From positions 1,123,980 through 1,187,979 of the forward strand of contig NW_003314275.1 of NCBI RefSeq assembly GCF_000143415.4: a DNA stretch of 64,000 nucleotides, in the 5' to 3' direction. Below the pieces are notes generated by a model. That model ran no database searches, was not told where the DNA came from, and saw only the letters and a program-made list of their open reading frames with translations. Both the position numbers and the translations under genes were made by a program. Below are positions 32,971 through 43,777 of this stretch, piece after piece. This stretch comes from Selaginella moellendorffii. Taxonomy: Eukaryota > Streptophyta > Lycopodiopsida > Selaginellales > Selaginellaceae. Position 1 is the first letter of the stretch; each line of letters opens with the position of its first letter.

Positions 32971-33438
32971 TGGGATTGGACACGTGGAGCACTTGGACCA
33001 AATGCAAAAGTTGAGTGGCAAGGATGCCATTTTCAGGGCTAAAAAACCCAAGTTCGAAATAAAATTTATGGAAGTTGAGAGTAAGACTCCTTTTAATGGT
33101 CAAAGGTGTGAGTAAGTGACTAAAGTAAAATGGAAAAATTAGTCACTTACAAATGTTTAAATGACAAATGCAACCACAATCAATACATTTGCATGTGACA
33201 TGTGTTATTAAGCCTTCCTTTCTTGCCACACGTGGTTTAGCCACCTCCTATTGGCCAGGAGCAAATATTAGTGCAATTATTCGCTAATACATGGTAAAAA
33301 AAAACCACCTTACACTATTGGACGGCTGCAATTGGCTGAATCCAGCGGCCTAGAAAGTTCGGCAACTCTTTATTATGATAGATAATTCTTTAGAAGTCTT
33401 TTTCAATAAATAAAAGTCAAAATAACTCAATAACATGC

Positions 33439-33589
33439 CATAGCTTAGACACAAGAACGGGTCACAAGCTCCTTGAATTTTGTCATACTGCAAAAGTCTG
33501 GATTCTCAACGGCACTGGAGATCTGTCACGCCCAACCAACCATTGCTGTTCAGCTTGTGACCCGTTGTGTCAAACGTGTCTAAGCTATG
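33439..33589. repeat. Inverted repeat upstream of the P450 gene
   Basis: The left arm CATAGCTTAGACAC...GGGTCACAAGCT (33439-33470) pairs with AGCTTGTGACCC...GTGTCTAAGCTATG (33552-33589), with about 80 bp between them. It lies 60-210 bp before the P450 start codon and is followed by a smaller palindrome, AAGCCAAGCTTGAGC / AGCTTGGCTT. Confidence 0.75.
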
Positions 33590-33650
33590 CTAAGCCAAGC
33601 TTGAGCTAAGAGCTTGGCTTGTGGTATTGACAAACAATTACCAATCCAAA

Positions 33651-35191
33651 ATGTTTTGGGCAGTGGTGCTCCTCCTTCTCACAGCTCTCATTTTCAAGCA
33701 ATGGCTCTCCAGCAAATCACTAAATCTCCCGCCAGGTCCCAGAGGATTACCACTCATCGGCCACTTCCATCTCCTGGGCAGGCTCCCACACATCTCACTC
33801 CAGCAGCTCTCCAAGAAGTTTGGACCCCTCCTTCACTTACGCCTGGGATCCGTCCCCTTGGTTGTAGTTTCCAGTCCAGCCATGGCCAAAGCATTTCTCA
33901 AGACCCACGACACGGAATTCGCCTACAGGCCTCGCAACAACGTGGTTTCCATAGTCACGGATTACAAAACCATAACTTTCGCTCATGGAGACTACTGGAA
34001 GAAGCTGAGAAAGCTTTGCACCACTGAGCTCTTCACGGCCACGAGGGTCAGTATGAACACGCAGATCATCCGGGACGAGCTGTGGGAGCTCAGTCGCGAG
34101 CTCTTGAGAGCTTCTGAGGCTGGCCAGGTTGTGGGAGTGAGATCACACTTGAAGGTTCTGAACTTCAACATCATGACTCGCATCCTTATGAAGAAGAGCT
34201 ACTTTGGAGCCAAGGCCTCGGGGGATCCTGCCATTGCCAAGGAGGCATTGGATTTCATGGATATGATTGATGAGATCCTCGAGGTGGGAGCGTCATTCTC
34301 GATCACTGACTATTTCCCCTACTTGAGCTGGCTCGACTTGGTTGCTGGCCGTGCAAGGGTGGCTGGGCATAAGATGAATGGTTTCTTGCAGAAGGTTTTA
34401 GACGAGCAGCGTCCCGGTGAGGTTCCTGATTTCGTGGAGATCACAAGGTCTTGCCTTGGAAACAATGCGTTCAATCTCAAAGCTTTGCTCTTGGTAAGTA
34501 TAAGAACTTCAAAATTTGTATAGAAACTTGTGATTTCTTTTGTGATCAGGATCTACTTGTTGCTGGATCTGAAACATCATCCACAGTGAGCGAGTGGGCT
34601 CTGGCAGAACTTCTTCACCACCCAGATTGGATTGTCAAAGCTCAACAAGAGATCGAGAGTGTTGTGGGACGCAAACGCATGGTCGAAGAGGCAGACATAT
34701 CCAAGCTTGAGGTCGTAAATGCCATCATCAAGGAAACATTTCGTCTCCACCCTCCTCTTTCTTTGCTCTTACCACATGCATCAATTGCAGCCCACAAGGT
34801 TGCTGGCTATGACATCCCCAAGAACACAATGCTACTTGTGAATGTCTATGCGATTGGAAGAGACCCCCAAGTTTGGAGTGATCCTCTGGAGTTCCAGCCC
34901 CAGAGATTCATTGGCAGCAACATGGGTGTCCACGGCCAAGACTTTGAGTTGCTTCCATTTGGATCTGGAAAGAGGTCTTGCCTGGGACTTCCTCTGGGTC
35001 TCAGGACCGTCCAACTTGTTCTTTCCAATCTTCTTCATGGTTTCGAGTGGGATTTCTCAAGCAGTGAAAAAGATCAGCCCATGGGTGAAGTTATGGGTTT
35101 TGTAAACTTCATGGCACACGCTCTCAAAGCCAGGATCAGGCCCAGACTCGATGAAGATGCTTACAGCACGCTCAAGTTGACTTTGAAATAA
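33651..35191 (+). CDS. Cytochrome P450, A-type (CYP71 clan)
   Basis: This is a heme monooxygenase anchored in the ER membrane; the substrate is unknown. Two exons, 33651-34493 and 34550-35191, separated by a 56-bp phase-0 intron, encode 494 residues, a normal length. An N-terminal anchor (MFWAVVLLLLTALIF) is followed by the proline hinge LPPGPRGLPLIG. Exon 2 starts at the I-helix with the oxygen-activation motif AGSETSS. The K-helix ExxR is in IKETFRLHPP, the PERF-like motif is FQPQRF, and the heme ligand loop is FGSGKRSCLG with the essential cysteine. The open frame extends upstream to a GTG at 33621, but the first ATG is at 33651. All key motifs are intact. A damaged relative is at 22312-23050. 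Confidence 0.95.
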
Positions 35192-35674
35192 CAGTAACAT
35201 ATATTAACAGATGACTTGTGACAGGCCACCTAAAGTCTCCATGGTTTATGTCAAGTACCCAGCCTGATTATGCAGAGGGGCTGTCAATATTGGTTTGATC
35301 CGCATAGCACTTTAGGGGGATGGTGTCAGGATTTGGGAGATGGTAGTTATCATAAACAGTACGGGAATTTCGGGTTTAGATGATACCATTAGTCTTTAGT
35401 TTAAGTGTGTTTTCTCTTTTAGTAAGGAGTATTTCTTTGTAACTTGTGGGAAATATAACGTTCCTAAGTTTGTAATAACAATTTAAGTGTGTTGGAGATA
35501 AAACCATGAGTCCGTTAAAATCCATGAACAGGGTTTGTTAGCGTCATTTATAACTACAGTTCTACAGGGATTTAGGGTTTCCACGATCGAGCGGATCGAT
35601 CGATCGATCGAGAGGTGAGCATTCTCGGTTTGCTTGCCGCGCATCCGATTGCAGCTCTCCGGATCTCGTCATCC
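35192..35674. other. P450 3' flank and prolyl hydroxylase 5' leader
   Basis: No open frame of interest. A GATC-rich tract CGATCGATCGATCGA at about 35598-35612 lies in the leader of the downstream gene. Confidence 0.5.
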
Positions 35675-36895
35675 ATGGCGATCAAAGGAGGCAAGAGTGC
35701 GAGGCGCGCGCTGTGGACGACGGTGCTTGCGATGCTCCTGCTCATGTCGCTCCTGCTCTTGATTCTCCTGGCGGTGGGATTGCTGGGGGTTCCATCGGGA
35801 ATCGCTCCTCCGGAGGCGGATATTACCTTGCGGCTACCAAAGGATTTGCTAGAAATGTGGGTGTTTCTGTTTGGTAATTTTTCCATGTTCTTCTCATCTT
35901 CGTAACTCTCTCTCTCTCTCTTTTTTTGTTCCAGGCCCGTGTGGACTGAGACCATTTCCTGGCAACCGCGAGCATCCGTCTTTCACAATTTTTTGGTGAG
36001 AGGATTTCCTTTCCTTCGTGGCTCTGCTAGATCTTTGAGCTGACGCTGTGGTGATTGATCCGATCCAAACAGTCTAGCGAGGAATGCGATCATTTAATAC
36101 GCCTAGCACAGCCCAATATGAAGAGATCCGCCGTCGTAGACAACCAGACTGGAAAGAGCAAGGACAGCAGGTATCATAAATTCCAGACTAGAACTTTAGA
36201 AAAACTCAAAAGAGAATGCTTTTCTTCCAGGGTCCGGACCAGCTCTGGCACTTTCCTTCGACGAGGACAAGACGAAATAATCTCTCGGATCGAGGAGAGG
36301 ATCGCAAAGTTCACGTTTATCCCCAAAGGTGATCTCTCTCAGCGTGTAGAGTTTTTGCGGGTCTAAACACCTGGTCGGCGTCTCTAGGCAGAGCATGGAG
36401 AAGGTCTCCAAGTACTGCACTATGAAGTGGGCCAAAAGTATGACGCGCATCACGATTACTTCCACGACAAGGTTAACACGAAGAACGGTGGACAGAGAGT
36501 TGCGACCGTGCTCATGTATCTGTGAGTGAACTTGAATGGTTTGTTCTAGCTTCTCTGCTAAATAACCTTTGCTCTTCTGTAGATCGGATGTGGAAGAGGG
36601 GGGAGAGACTGTGTTTCCGAGCGCAAAAGTGAACAGCAGCTCGGTTCCATGGTGGGATGAATTGTCCGAGTGTGCGAAGAAAGGCGTGTCTGTGAAACCG
36701 CGCAAAGGAGATGCGCTCTTGTTCTGGAGCATGTCGCCCGACGCAGAGCTCGACCCTTTTAGTTTGCATGGTAAGAAAACTTATGCTTTCTTTGGTTTTG
36801 CTTCTAACAAGTGATTGGATTCAGGGGGGTGCCCAGTGATCAAAGGCAACAAGTGGTCAGCAACTAAATGGATGCACTTGAGGGAGTACGTATGA
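35675..36895 (+). CDS. P4H: Prolyl 4-hydroxylase, membrane-anchored
   Basis: The enzyme hydroxylates proline in secreted cell-wall proteins such as extensins, using Fe(II) and 2-oxoglutarate in the ER/Golgi. Seven exons (35675-35856, 35935-35995, 36073-36170, 36231-36328, 36392-36521, 36583-36770, 36825-36895) join in frame to 275 residues. An N-terminal anchor (ALWTTVLAMLLLMSLLLLIL) is followed by ISWQPRASVFHNFLSSEECD, the usual opening of the domain. The iron site is H-x-D in AHHDYFHD plus the distal histidine in FSLHGGCPV; the 2-oxoglutarate lysine is in GNKWSATKW. EGLQVLHYEVGQKYD and DVEEGGETVFP are also family hallmarks. The exon 5 acceptor is best placed at the second AG (36391) to restore EHGEGLQ. 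Confidence 0.94.
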
Positions 36896-37204
36896 TAGCA
36901 ATAAAATCTAATTAACAGTGAAACTTCTTCTCAAGAACCATGAGAATCAGTTTATTTGTGTGATGTCCTATGTCCCTGATAAGGATCCACAGTTCTCAAA
37001 GTACTCATAGACACACCAAGCTTTGGAAAACCAAAGATATATGTCGTGATCACGTCTTTTCTTCTTTTGGTGGAGCAACACACACACCTAGAAGATAATA
37101 TTTGCGATTCATCAAAAAACGTCATTGAGTTTGACAAGTTTTTCTCATATAAACTTATTTTGTCTAAACTATAATTTAATTAAAATATAATTTAACTAGA
37201 ATAT

Positions 37205-38173
37205 TTAAAAAGAATTTATCCATATGCATGTTTGATCTCTTATATCATTCACAACAATATGCCCCGATGGCTCGATGCACATAACATAGAGAAGACCACA
37301 CCAGCGCCCACAGTTCTTGTTGTTGCTCCACATAACCTTCCGATTCTCATCATAAACAACAAGCTCTCCATTCAACTGCAGCCTCATGTAACATTCTCTC
37401 CCCCAGTTCTGCGTGTTGGTTGCCCACACCGCCTGATTCCCAAGATATAAAACAAGGTTGCAATCTCTTTGCATTCGGAGAAAATAAACTCCATCAGCAG
37501 ATTCAAGATAGCCATCAGTATCAATGCGTGAGATGTCCGAGTCCTCCCCCCCACTCCACAAGCAAGACTTATAAACCCAACAATCTGGTATGTGCTCTTC
37601 ATTGTCGCCAGGACGATCCAAGAGCTCTGTAACATTCCTAAGTTGTAGATAGTCAAGGCTTTTGCTACGATTCACATGATACTGGTCGAGTATCCTAAGA
37701 GAGTCCGAGTCCGAGTCAGAGGCTTCATACACAGTGTACCTGATCCAGAGCCTCTCGTGAATAATCTCCATAGCAGCATAGTTTAGCCTTGTCAACTCGA
37801 GATTAGCAAGAATATTGTAGAGATTCATGAAGCCCATCATCAGCCTTGTGCCGGGCCTCTGGAGAATCCCCAGCGATGGGAAGATACTACACATGAGAAG
37901 CTCGTCCAAAACACTCCTCCACGTCTCGGCAATGCCAATTGTTATGGAGACCATACGACCTTCGACCTCCAGAGTGGCATCTCCAAATGTTAATCCAGCT
38001 GAATACGACTGGACCCTGGAGATGCGCATGATAACTTCCACAATCTTGCGGAAGATCATCGCGCGGCTGGACGAAAGAATGTTTCCAGGGCCTCCTCGCC
38101 GAACAATCACCGAAACACATCCACTGGAGAGGATTGTCAAAATAAGACCAGCAACAGCAGTAGCGATTTTCAT
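37205..38173 (-). CDS. Membrane/secreted protein with unknown N-terminal domain and bulb-type lectin domain (copy 1)
   Basis: A single-exon frame of 322 residues. Residues 1-25 (MKIATAVAGLILTILSSGCV) form a signal peptide or anchor. Residues about 30-200 are a conserved domain I do not recognise (AMIFRKIVEVIMRISRVQSY, ETWRSVLDELLMCSIFPSLG, QRPGTRLMMGFMNLY). Residues about 215-322 resemble a B-type lectin domain: the mannose-binding pattern QxDxNxVxY is intact once (MQRDCNLVLY); the second site is altered (LQLNGELVVY, with Asp and Asn lost, in contrast to copies 2 and 3). A cysteine-rich end (NNKNCGRWCGLLYVMC) follows. Two paralogues lie in tandem at 60172 and 61895. Sugar binding by copy 1 may be weakened. 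Confidence 0.85.
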   Translation of the reverse strand: MKIATAVAGLILTILSSGCVSVIVRRGGPGNILSSSRAMIFRKIVEVIMRISRVQSYSAGLTFGDATLEVEGRMVSITIGIAETWRSVLDELLMCSIFPSLGILQRPGTRLMMGFMNLYNILANLELTRLNYAAMEIIHERLWIRYTVYEASDSDSDSLRILDQYHVNRSKSLDYLQLRNVTELLDRPGDNEEHIPDCWVYKSCLWSGGEDSDISRIDTDGYLESADGVYFLRMQRDCNLVLYLGNQAVWATNTQNWGRECYMRLQLNGELVVYDENRKVMWSNNKNCGRWCGLLYVMCIEPSGHIVVNDIRDQTCIWINSF

Positions 38174-39865
38174 TCTTTTCTATTGTGAGGTTTGTATGAA
38201 AAGAAGAAGGAACCATTTCTATGTCACACCTTCTCTCATGACATTTGAAACTTATATTCAAGTGTGCGAATATACTTTAGAAAGTCCACCGTGACTTTGT
38301 GATAGCTGTTGGATGGAAGCATAAAGTCTAAGGGGAGAAAATGGAAACCTGTCATACATGTCAAAAATCTTGAGTGTAGTGTCAAGACACAGTGTATTAT
38401 GTAATGCGTTGTTATGTAGACATTGTTGCAGTGCAACAATAAGGATGGTTGACAAGAGCAAGCTCATACTCGAAGTAGCATATATGTGCACACGAAGTGT
38501 GAATGATCAAACAGCTCAACTGACAACCATCCCACAGTGGCCTGGGTTTATGAAGAGGATCAAGTAGAGGAAAGTCATTAGGGCCAATGTGCAATTCTTT
38601 GAGAAGTTCTCTCAAATGTGTTGATAAGGTTGCATGATGTTTTTCACTTGCTGCCATGATTGTTGAATTTCACAACTTAGGAGACAGTTCAAAGATATGG
38701 CTTGGGTTCAGTAATTAAACTATTAAATTATAATTATTATAACTGATAATAAAGATAAGTATTGAAAACATTAATTTGTTGTATTTAATTTCAAGTATTT
38801 CAATGCAAAGCAGCCACAATGATTATTTTGCTACTTGCTTTCCATCAGCTACGAACTGAGGATATCACAAATGGGAATTGAGTAAAATTAGTATTAAAAA
38901 CCAAATATGATTAAAGAGTGAAGAAAGTAGATAATTTTCTTTTAAAATAAATTATTAGCATATAATAAAACCATTTTTAAAGTAAATACTGCTATCTAAC
39001 TTTTGGTATCTAACTTAAAATGTTACAAAAATATTAAGTTTTTTTTTTGAAAAAAATTAAAAATTGTGAAACCTCTAGACAATCCCCAATGTGTAAAAAT
39101 TATATAATGATTAAATGTAATAATAGATTAGAGTACCATTCAAAAGTATTAAAACCTAAAACTTAGATATTAAAATTATTAAAATGATATTATTTTTAAA
39201 TTAATTTACTTTATTTAAATAAAATATTTATGTTTGTAAAAGATTTATATTCTTAAAATTTAATTTTTATTTTCTCCTCAATTGGCAAAAAATTATAATG
39301 CACACTTGCATATAGATTTTGTGAACAATACAAGTGATAATTTCATAAATTAATTTTTTTAATATAGTTTTTTAAATTATTTAAAAGAATAAAGAAATAT
39401 TATTTTGATAATTTTATTTCTTCTTATTTATTCTTCCATTTTCTTGATCTTTTTAATCAATGTTATTCATATTATTCTATATATATAATACTTAATTTAG
39501 ATATTAGAATTTCTATCAAATTATTCTATGTAAAGATAGATAATGTGTAATTTAGAAAATTCTGGTAGATGAATTATTAATAACTGAAGCATAGACTATA
39601 TAATTCTCTCTTCAATATCTATGAATCTTGATTAACATTTAGGTTAGAGGTGATAATTTGACACTAAAGTGTTTAAAATATACAAGAAAACTAAGGTTCA
39701 TGCAAATGCTGGGCTTGCTCGCTGGGCCGCGGAGAATTTGGCCGGATGTGGGACGCTAAGGCCAGAGTTCTCCAGGAAGCTTGAATGCCGGGATGATCGG
39801 ACGGGTATCATTCAAATGGGAGCTGGGGTTGCTATCCGACGGCTGGCGATCGTCTTCTCTAGCAG
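38174..39865. other. AT-rich intergenic region
   Basis: From 38700 to 39650 the sequence is extremely AT-rich with no coding signal. A minus-strand open segment at 38412-38657 (GPNDFPLLDPLHKPRPLWDG) is short and unrecognised. The last 200 bp turn GC-richer and lead into the PPR gene. Confidence 0.5.
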
Positions 39866-42117
39866 ATGGACAGGGCGGGGATCAAGGATGCCGTAAAGAG
39901 GTTGGAGCTTGGTGGTCGGCCGGTGGACACTACAACTTACGCAGATCTTCTACGACATTGTGGCAATGCTAAGGCTCTTGCAGAAGGCCGGAAGATTCAC
40001 GAGCTTGTAGCGAGTTCCGGGCATGGGGAGGATCCATTTCTGGGGAACTTGCTCGTGAGAATGTATGGCAGCTGCGGGAGATTGCAAGAGGCTCTGGAAG
40101 TTTTCAACAATCTCAAGAGAAGGGACGTGTTCTCCTGGAATGTGATGCTGGCGGCGTATGCCCAGAACGGGCATCTCCAAGAAGCGGCTGAGGTGTTTGA
40201 TCGAATGCCACTGAAGAGCTCCTCCTCCTGGAACGCGATGATCACGGCTTACTCTCTCGTCGGGCGTGTGCTGGAAGCGAGAATGCTCTTCGATAAGATG
40301 ATCGAGAGGACAGTCATCTCTTGGAACACCATCATCGTCACGTATGCCCAGAACGGGCATCCCGCGGAAGCTCTCTACATGTTTAAGACGATGGACTTGA
40401 GTGGATTCCAGCCCAACAAGGTGAGCTTCCTCGCAGTGCTCAACGCTTGTGGTAACGCTGGACTGCTTTCTCAGGCCAGGATAGTTCACTGCTTGGTGAT
40501 CGAGAGTGGCTTCCAGTCGGATATCATGGTCGCCACCCATGTATGGGAAGTGTGGAAGCCTGGACGATGCCTTGGCGGTGTTCCATGCGCTTCCTAGCCG
40601 AGACGTGGTGGCTACCAACGCGATGATCACAGCGTACGCTCAGAACAAACACTTGCCACAAGCCAGGGAGCTCTTCGAGAGCACGAAGCGGAAGAGTATC
40701 ATTTCCTGGAACACAATGATCGCTGCCTACATCCAAGCCGGTGAAATCCAGGAAGCTAGAGCCTTATTGGATCGAATGGAGCTGAAGAATACGGCCTCCT
40801 GGAACACCCTCTTGGCAGGCTATGCTCACAGCGGACACCTCCAAGAAGCTCTAACGCTCTTCGCGATCATGAACTTGGAAGCTCGCGAGCTGCCGGACAA
40901 AGTTACCTTTGTGACGATGCTCGACGTTTGCGGGAACCTCAAGAACTCGGCAGCCGGGGAGGAGATCGACGCGGCAGTGACTTCAAGTGGCCTCTGGCAA
41001 GACGTGACGGTCGGGAACGCGCTCGTTTGCATGCACGGGAGATGTGGACGAATGGAGGTCGCCAGGAGCCTGTTCGAGAGGATGGAGCACAGAGATGGCG
41101 TGCTGTGGACGACGATGGTGGCAGCCTACGCGCAAAACAATCTCCTGGATCAAGCCCGGGCTACGTTCGACGCGATGCCGGACAAGCTCTCGCTCGTTGC
41201 CCCCTGGAACGCGATGATCTCGGCCTACGTCCGCTGCGGAGAGAATTCATCCGGAGTGATGCTCTTCCTCCTCATGGACCTGGAAGGCGGCCGAGCGAAG
41301 GAGATCACGCTGGTCTGCGTCTTCGAGGCTTGCACCACTCCATCCCAGCTCGCCACCGGACGAAGAATCCGAACGCTCTGGCGAGAACCAGCTGCTAAAC
41401 CATCCGGCCGTGAGAACCTCGCTCGTCAACATGTATGGAAAGTGTGGCAAGCTTGCGGAAGCTCGGGCCATCTTCGACGCGGTTGCAGCGTCCCAGCGCG
41501 GAGATCTGGTGCTCTTCTCGGCGATGATGGCGGCCTACGCGCAGAGCGGCCACAGCAAGGAATCGTTGGAGCTCTTTGGCGTCATGGCTCTCGATGGTAT
41601 ACCGCCGACGGACGTCACGTTTATCAGCGTCTTGGCGGCGTGCAGCCACGCGGGCCTGGCCAAGGACGCGCGGTACCACTTCGTGGCCATGGCTGGCGAC
41701 TACAGGATCGCGGCGAGCTTGGATCACTATATCTGCATGGTGGACGTGTTGGGGAGGTCCGGAAAGGTGGCGGAGGCGGGGGAGTTTGTGGGTGTGATGC
41801 CGTTTGTGCCGGATGCTGTGCCGTGCAAGACTTTGCTGGAAGAGATGAACAGTGCAGTACCCATCATAGCTGTTGGTCACATGGGCATTTTAATCATTGC
41901 AATTTACAAAGCCAAACAAGCCTTTGGAAACAAGATAATCTTAAGTCCGTACAGACAGAGGGACGAAATAACGACCTTGATTGACATCTTTCTTAATAGC
42001 AAAGAAGTGGAAGAAAGAAAATTATTTAAGAGAAGGAAGGAAAAAGGTGAATGCTCCAGTAACAAGCTCCACGAAATGAAGGAGATGGCAGTAGGGCAGC
42101 GAGCAGCAGCATTGTAA
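39866..42117 (+). pseudogene. PLS-type PPR gene with two frameshifts and no E/DYW end
   Basis: Such proteins bind organellar RNA. Tandem PPR motifs are clear: TYADLLRHCGNAKALAEGRK, VFSWNVMLAAYAQNGHLQEA, SSSWNAMITAYSLVGRVLEA, TVISWNTIIVTYAQNGHPAE, then in a second frame NMITAYAQN-like repeats up to VLWTTMVAAYAQNNLLDQAR, and in a third frame RTSLVNMYGKCGKLAEARAI to VLAACSHAGLAKDARYHF. The first shift, near 40537, looks like loss of 11 nt encoding the residues before MYGKCG (compare the intact TSLVNMYGKCG at 41425). The second, near 41385, is a single-base change. After 41850 the frame leaves the family (EEMNSAVPIIAVG) and no E or DYW domain follows. It is most likely a pseudogene; assembly errors are a lesser possibility. 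Confidence 0.78.
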
Positions 42118-42467
42118 AGAGAATATTTGGCTGGCCATGGCGTGTGAGGAACCAGAGGAGCCACCTCCACTGCTCTGGGAGTCGTGAGGCCGCAATGCGA
42201 GGTAACAATCCCATGCCATCAATCTAGGAGCTGGGCTGTGCAGTTTTTCGCGCGAATCGCTCGCATTCCCGCTGCTCTGTCGTGGGTCGAGGCCGCGGCC
42301 GGCGATTGGCGCCGAATCGGGCGCGCCCACCAGCGCAATCGCGAGTGGGAAACAGAGCAGTGGCTGGAATGGAGCTAGATCTGCCGAATTCGCTCGGAAT
42401 CTGAGCGCTTGGGTGTGAATCTGAGGGTGCCCTGTGCGTGTCTGTGCCTCCAGAATCGTAGGAATCC

Positions 42468-43544
42468 ATGGGAGGCAAAAAGGGTGGGAGCACCTGGTTC
42501 TCTGCCGTCAAAAAGGCGTTTAGATCGTCTTCTTCCTCGCCTTCTAAGGACGATTCGAGCAAGAATGCGAGCCCCGCGCTCCATCCTGATCCGGTACGTA
42601 TAGAGCATCCCCGACCATCTTTTCTCTCTGGATCTAAAGCATCGAGGAATGACTATACTGGTGAATGATGTGTCGTCTTCGTCTTCTCGCAACGATCTCT
42701 CATGGAAACTAAACGTTCTCTGTCTCTCTGGATAGATCGATGTAGTCCAAAAGGAGAAGAAGCGATGGGGATTTCGCAGATCTTCCCGCCGCGGAGGGAG
42801 CAACGCCAGCAAGCCTCCATTGATCCAGGCGGAAGAACAGCAGAGCAAGCACGCCATGGCCGTGGCTGTCGCCACCGCCGCCGCTGCCGAGGCCGCCGTG
42901 GCTGCTGCTCAAGCCGCTGCCGCGGTGGTCCGCCTCACTGGATCGCGCAGGAGCGAGGACTGGGCCGCCATAAAAATCCAGACTGCCTTTCGAGGCTACC
43001 TGGTAAGCACTCGCGAGTCCTCCATTCCTGTCTTCCTACGTGAAAGAAAGATGATGATACAGTATAGAACTTTCTTTCGCTGTTCTTGATTTGTGGATTG
43101 ATTGGCAGGCACGGCGAGCTTTGCGAGCGCTCAAAGGATTGGTGCGTCTGCAAGCTTTAGTGCGTGGCCACTCGGTGAGGCGCCAAGCAGTGACAACTTT
43201 GCGTTGTATGCAAGCTTTGGTGCGAGTGCAAGCTAAAGTGCGAGCCAGGAGGATCAGCCTGTCCGAGGAAGGAAGGAAGCAAGAAGATCTCCTTCTCAAA
43301 CCATCCATGGTGAGCTCTCTGGATCCAAACTTCTAGTCTTGCTTAGCTTGTTTCTTGGTGTTCCAGGCCGTGGATACAAGCGGCTGGAACGACAGTACCC
43401 AGACAACGCAGGAGCTCCAGGCAAAAATGCAAACTCGCCAAGAAGCTGCCATCAAACGCGAGCGAGCGCTAGCTTATGCCTTCTCACATCAGGTAAGTTC
43501 TTCCGATCGACCACTGTTTTCGTCCTGTTAGCTTGCAAAGTTTT

Positions 43545-43581
<37 letters not shown>

Positions 43582-43746
43582 CTCTTGTCACAGTTATGGA
43601 AAGATGGCGATGCGCAGCTCCTCATGGACTACGATTCCGACAAGCCACACTGGGGATGGAGCTGGATGGAGAGATGGATGGCAGCTCGGCCATGGGAGAG
43701 CAAAGTCAGTCCTCAAGACGAGGCCGAGCTCCTCCTCCTCCAGCAC

Positions 43747-43777
<31 letters not shown>

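Larger units (their letters stand above)
25262..33151 (+). mobile_element. Non-coding LTR retrotransposon (LARD-like), 7.9 kb
   Basis: Two long direct repeats, 25262-27019 (1758 bp) and 31013-33151 (2139 bp), both begin TGTGAGACACAAAATCCC and end [18 protein letters not shown], so they have TG...CA ends. After the first LTR comes TTTGGTATCGAAGTTG (27021 on), a tRNA-Met-like primer site; before the second is a purine-rich GGGTGGTGGAG. Flanking pentamers are GATGT (25257-25261) and AATGT (33152-33156), one base apart. The 4-kb interior has no reverse transcriptase, integrase, protease or zinc-knuckle motif in any frame that I can see, and only short ORFs. That is the structure called LARD: a non-autonomous element that depends on another element's proteins. 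Confidence 0.82.
31013..33151 (+). repeat. 3' LTR of the LARD-like element
   Basis: Same order of parts as the 5' LTR, with a shorter minisatellite (about 31250-31575) and a reduced G-rich box. It is longer overall because of a 284-bp tandem duplication (32093-32660) and a 200-bp gain at 32771-32975 caused by a TRIM solo LTR plus its target duplication. Confidence 0.85.
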
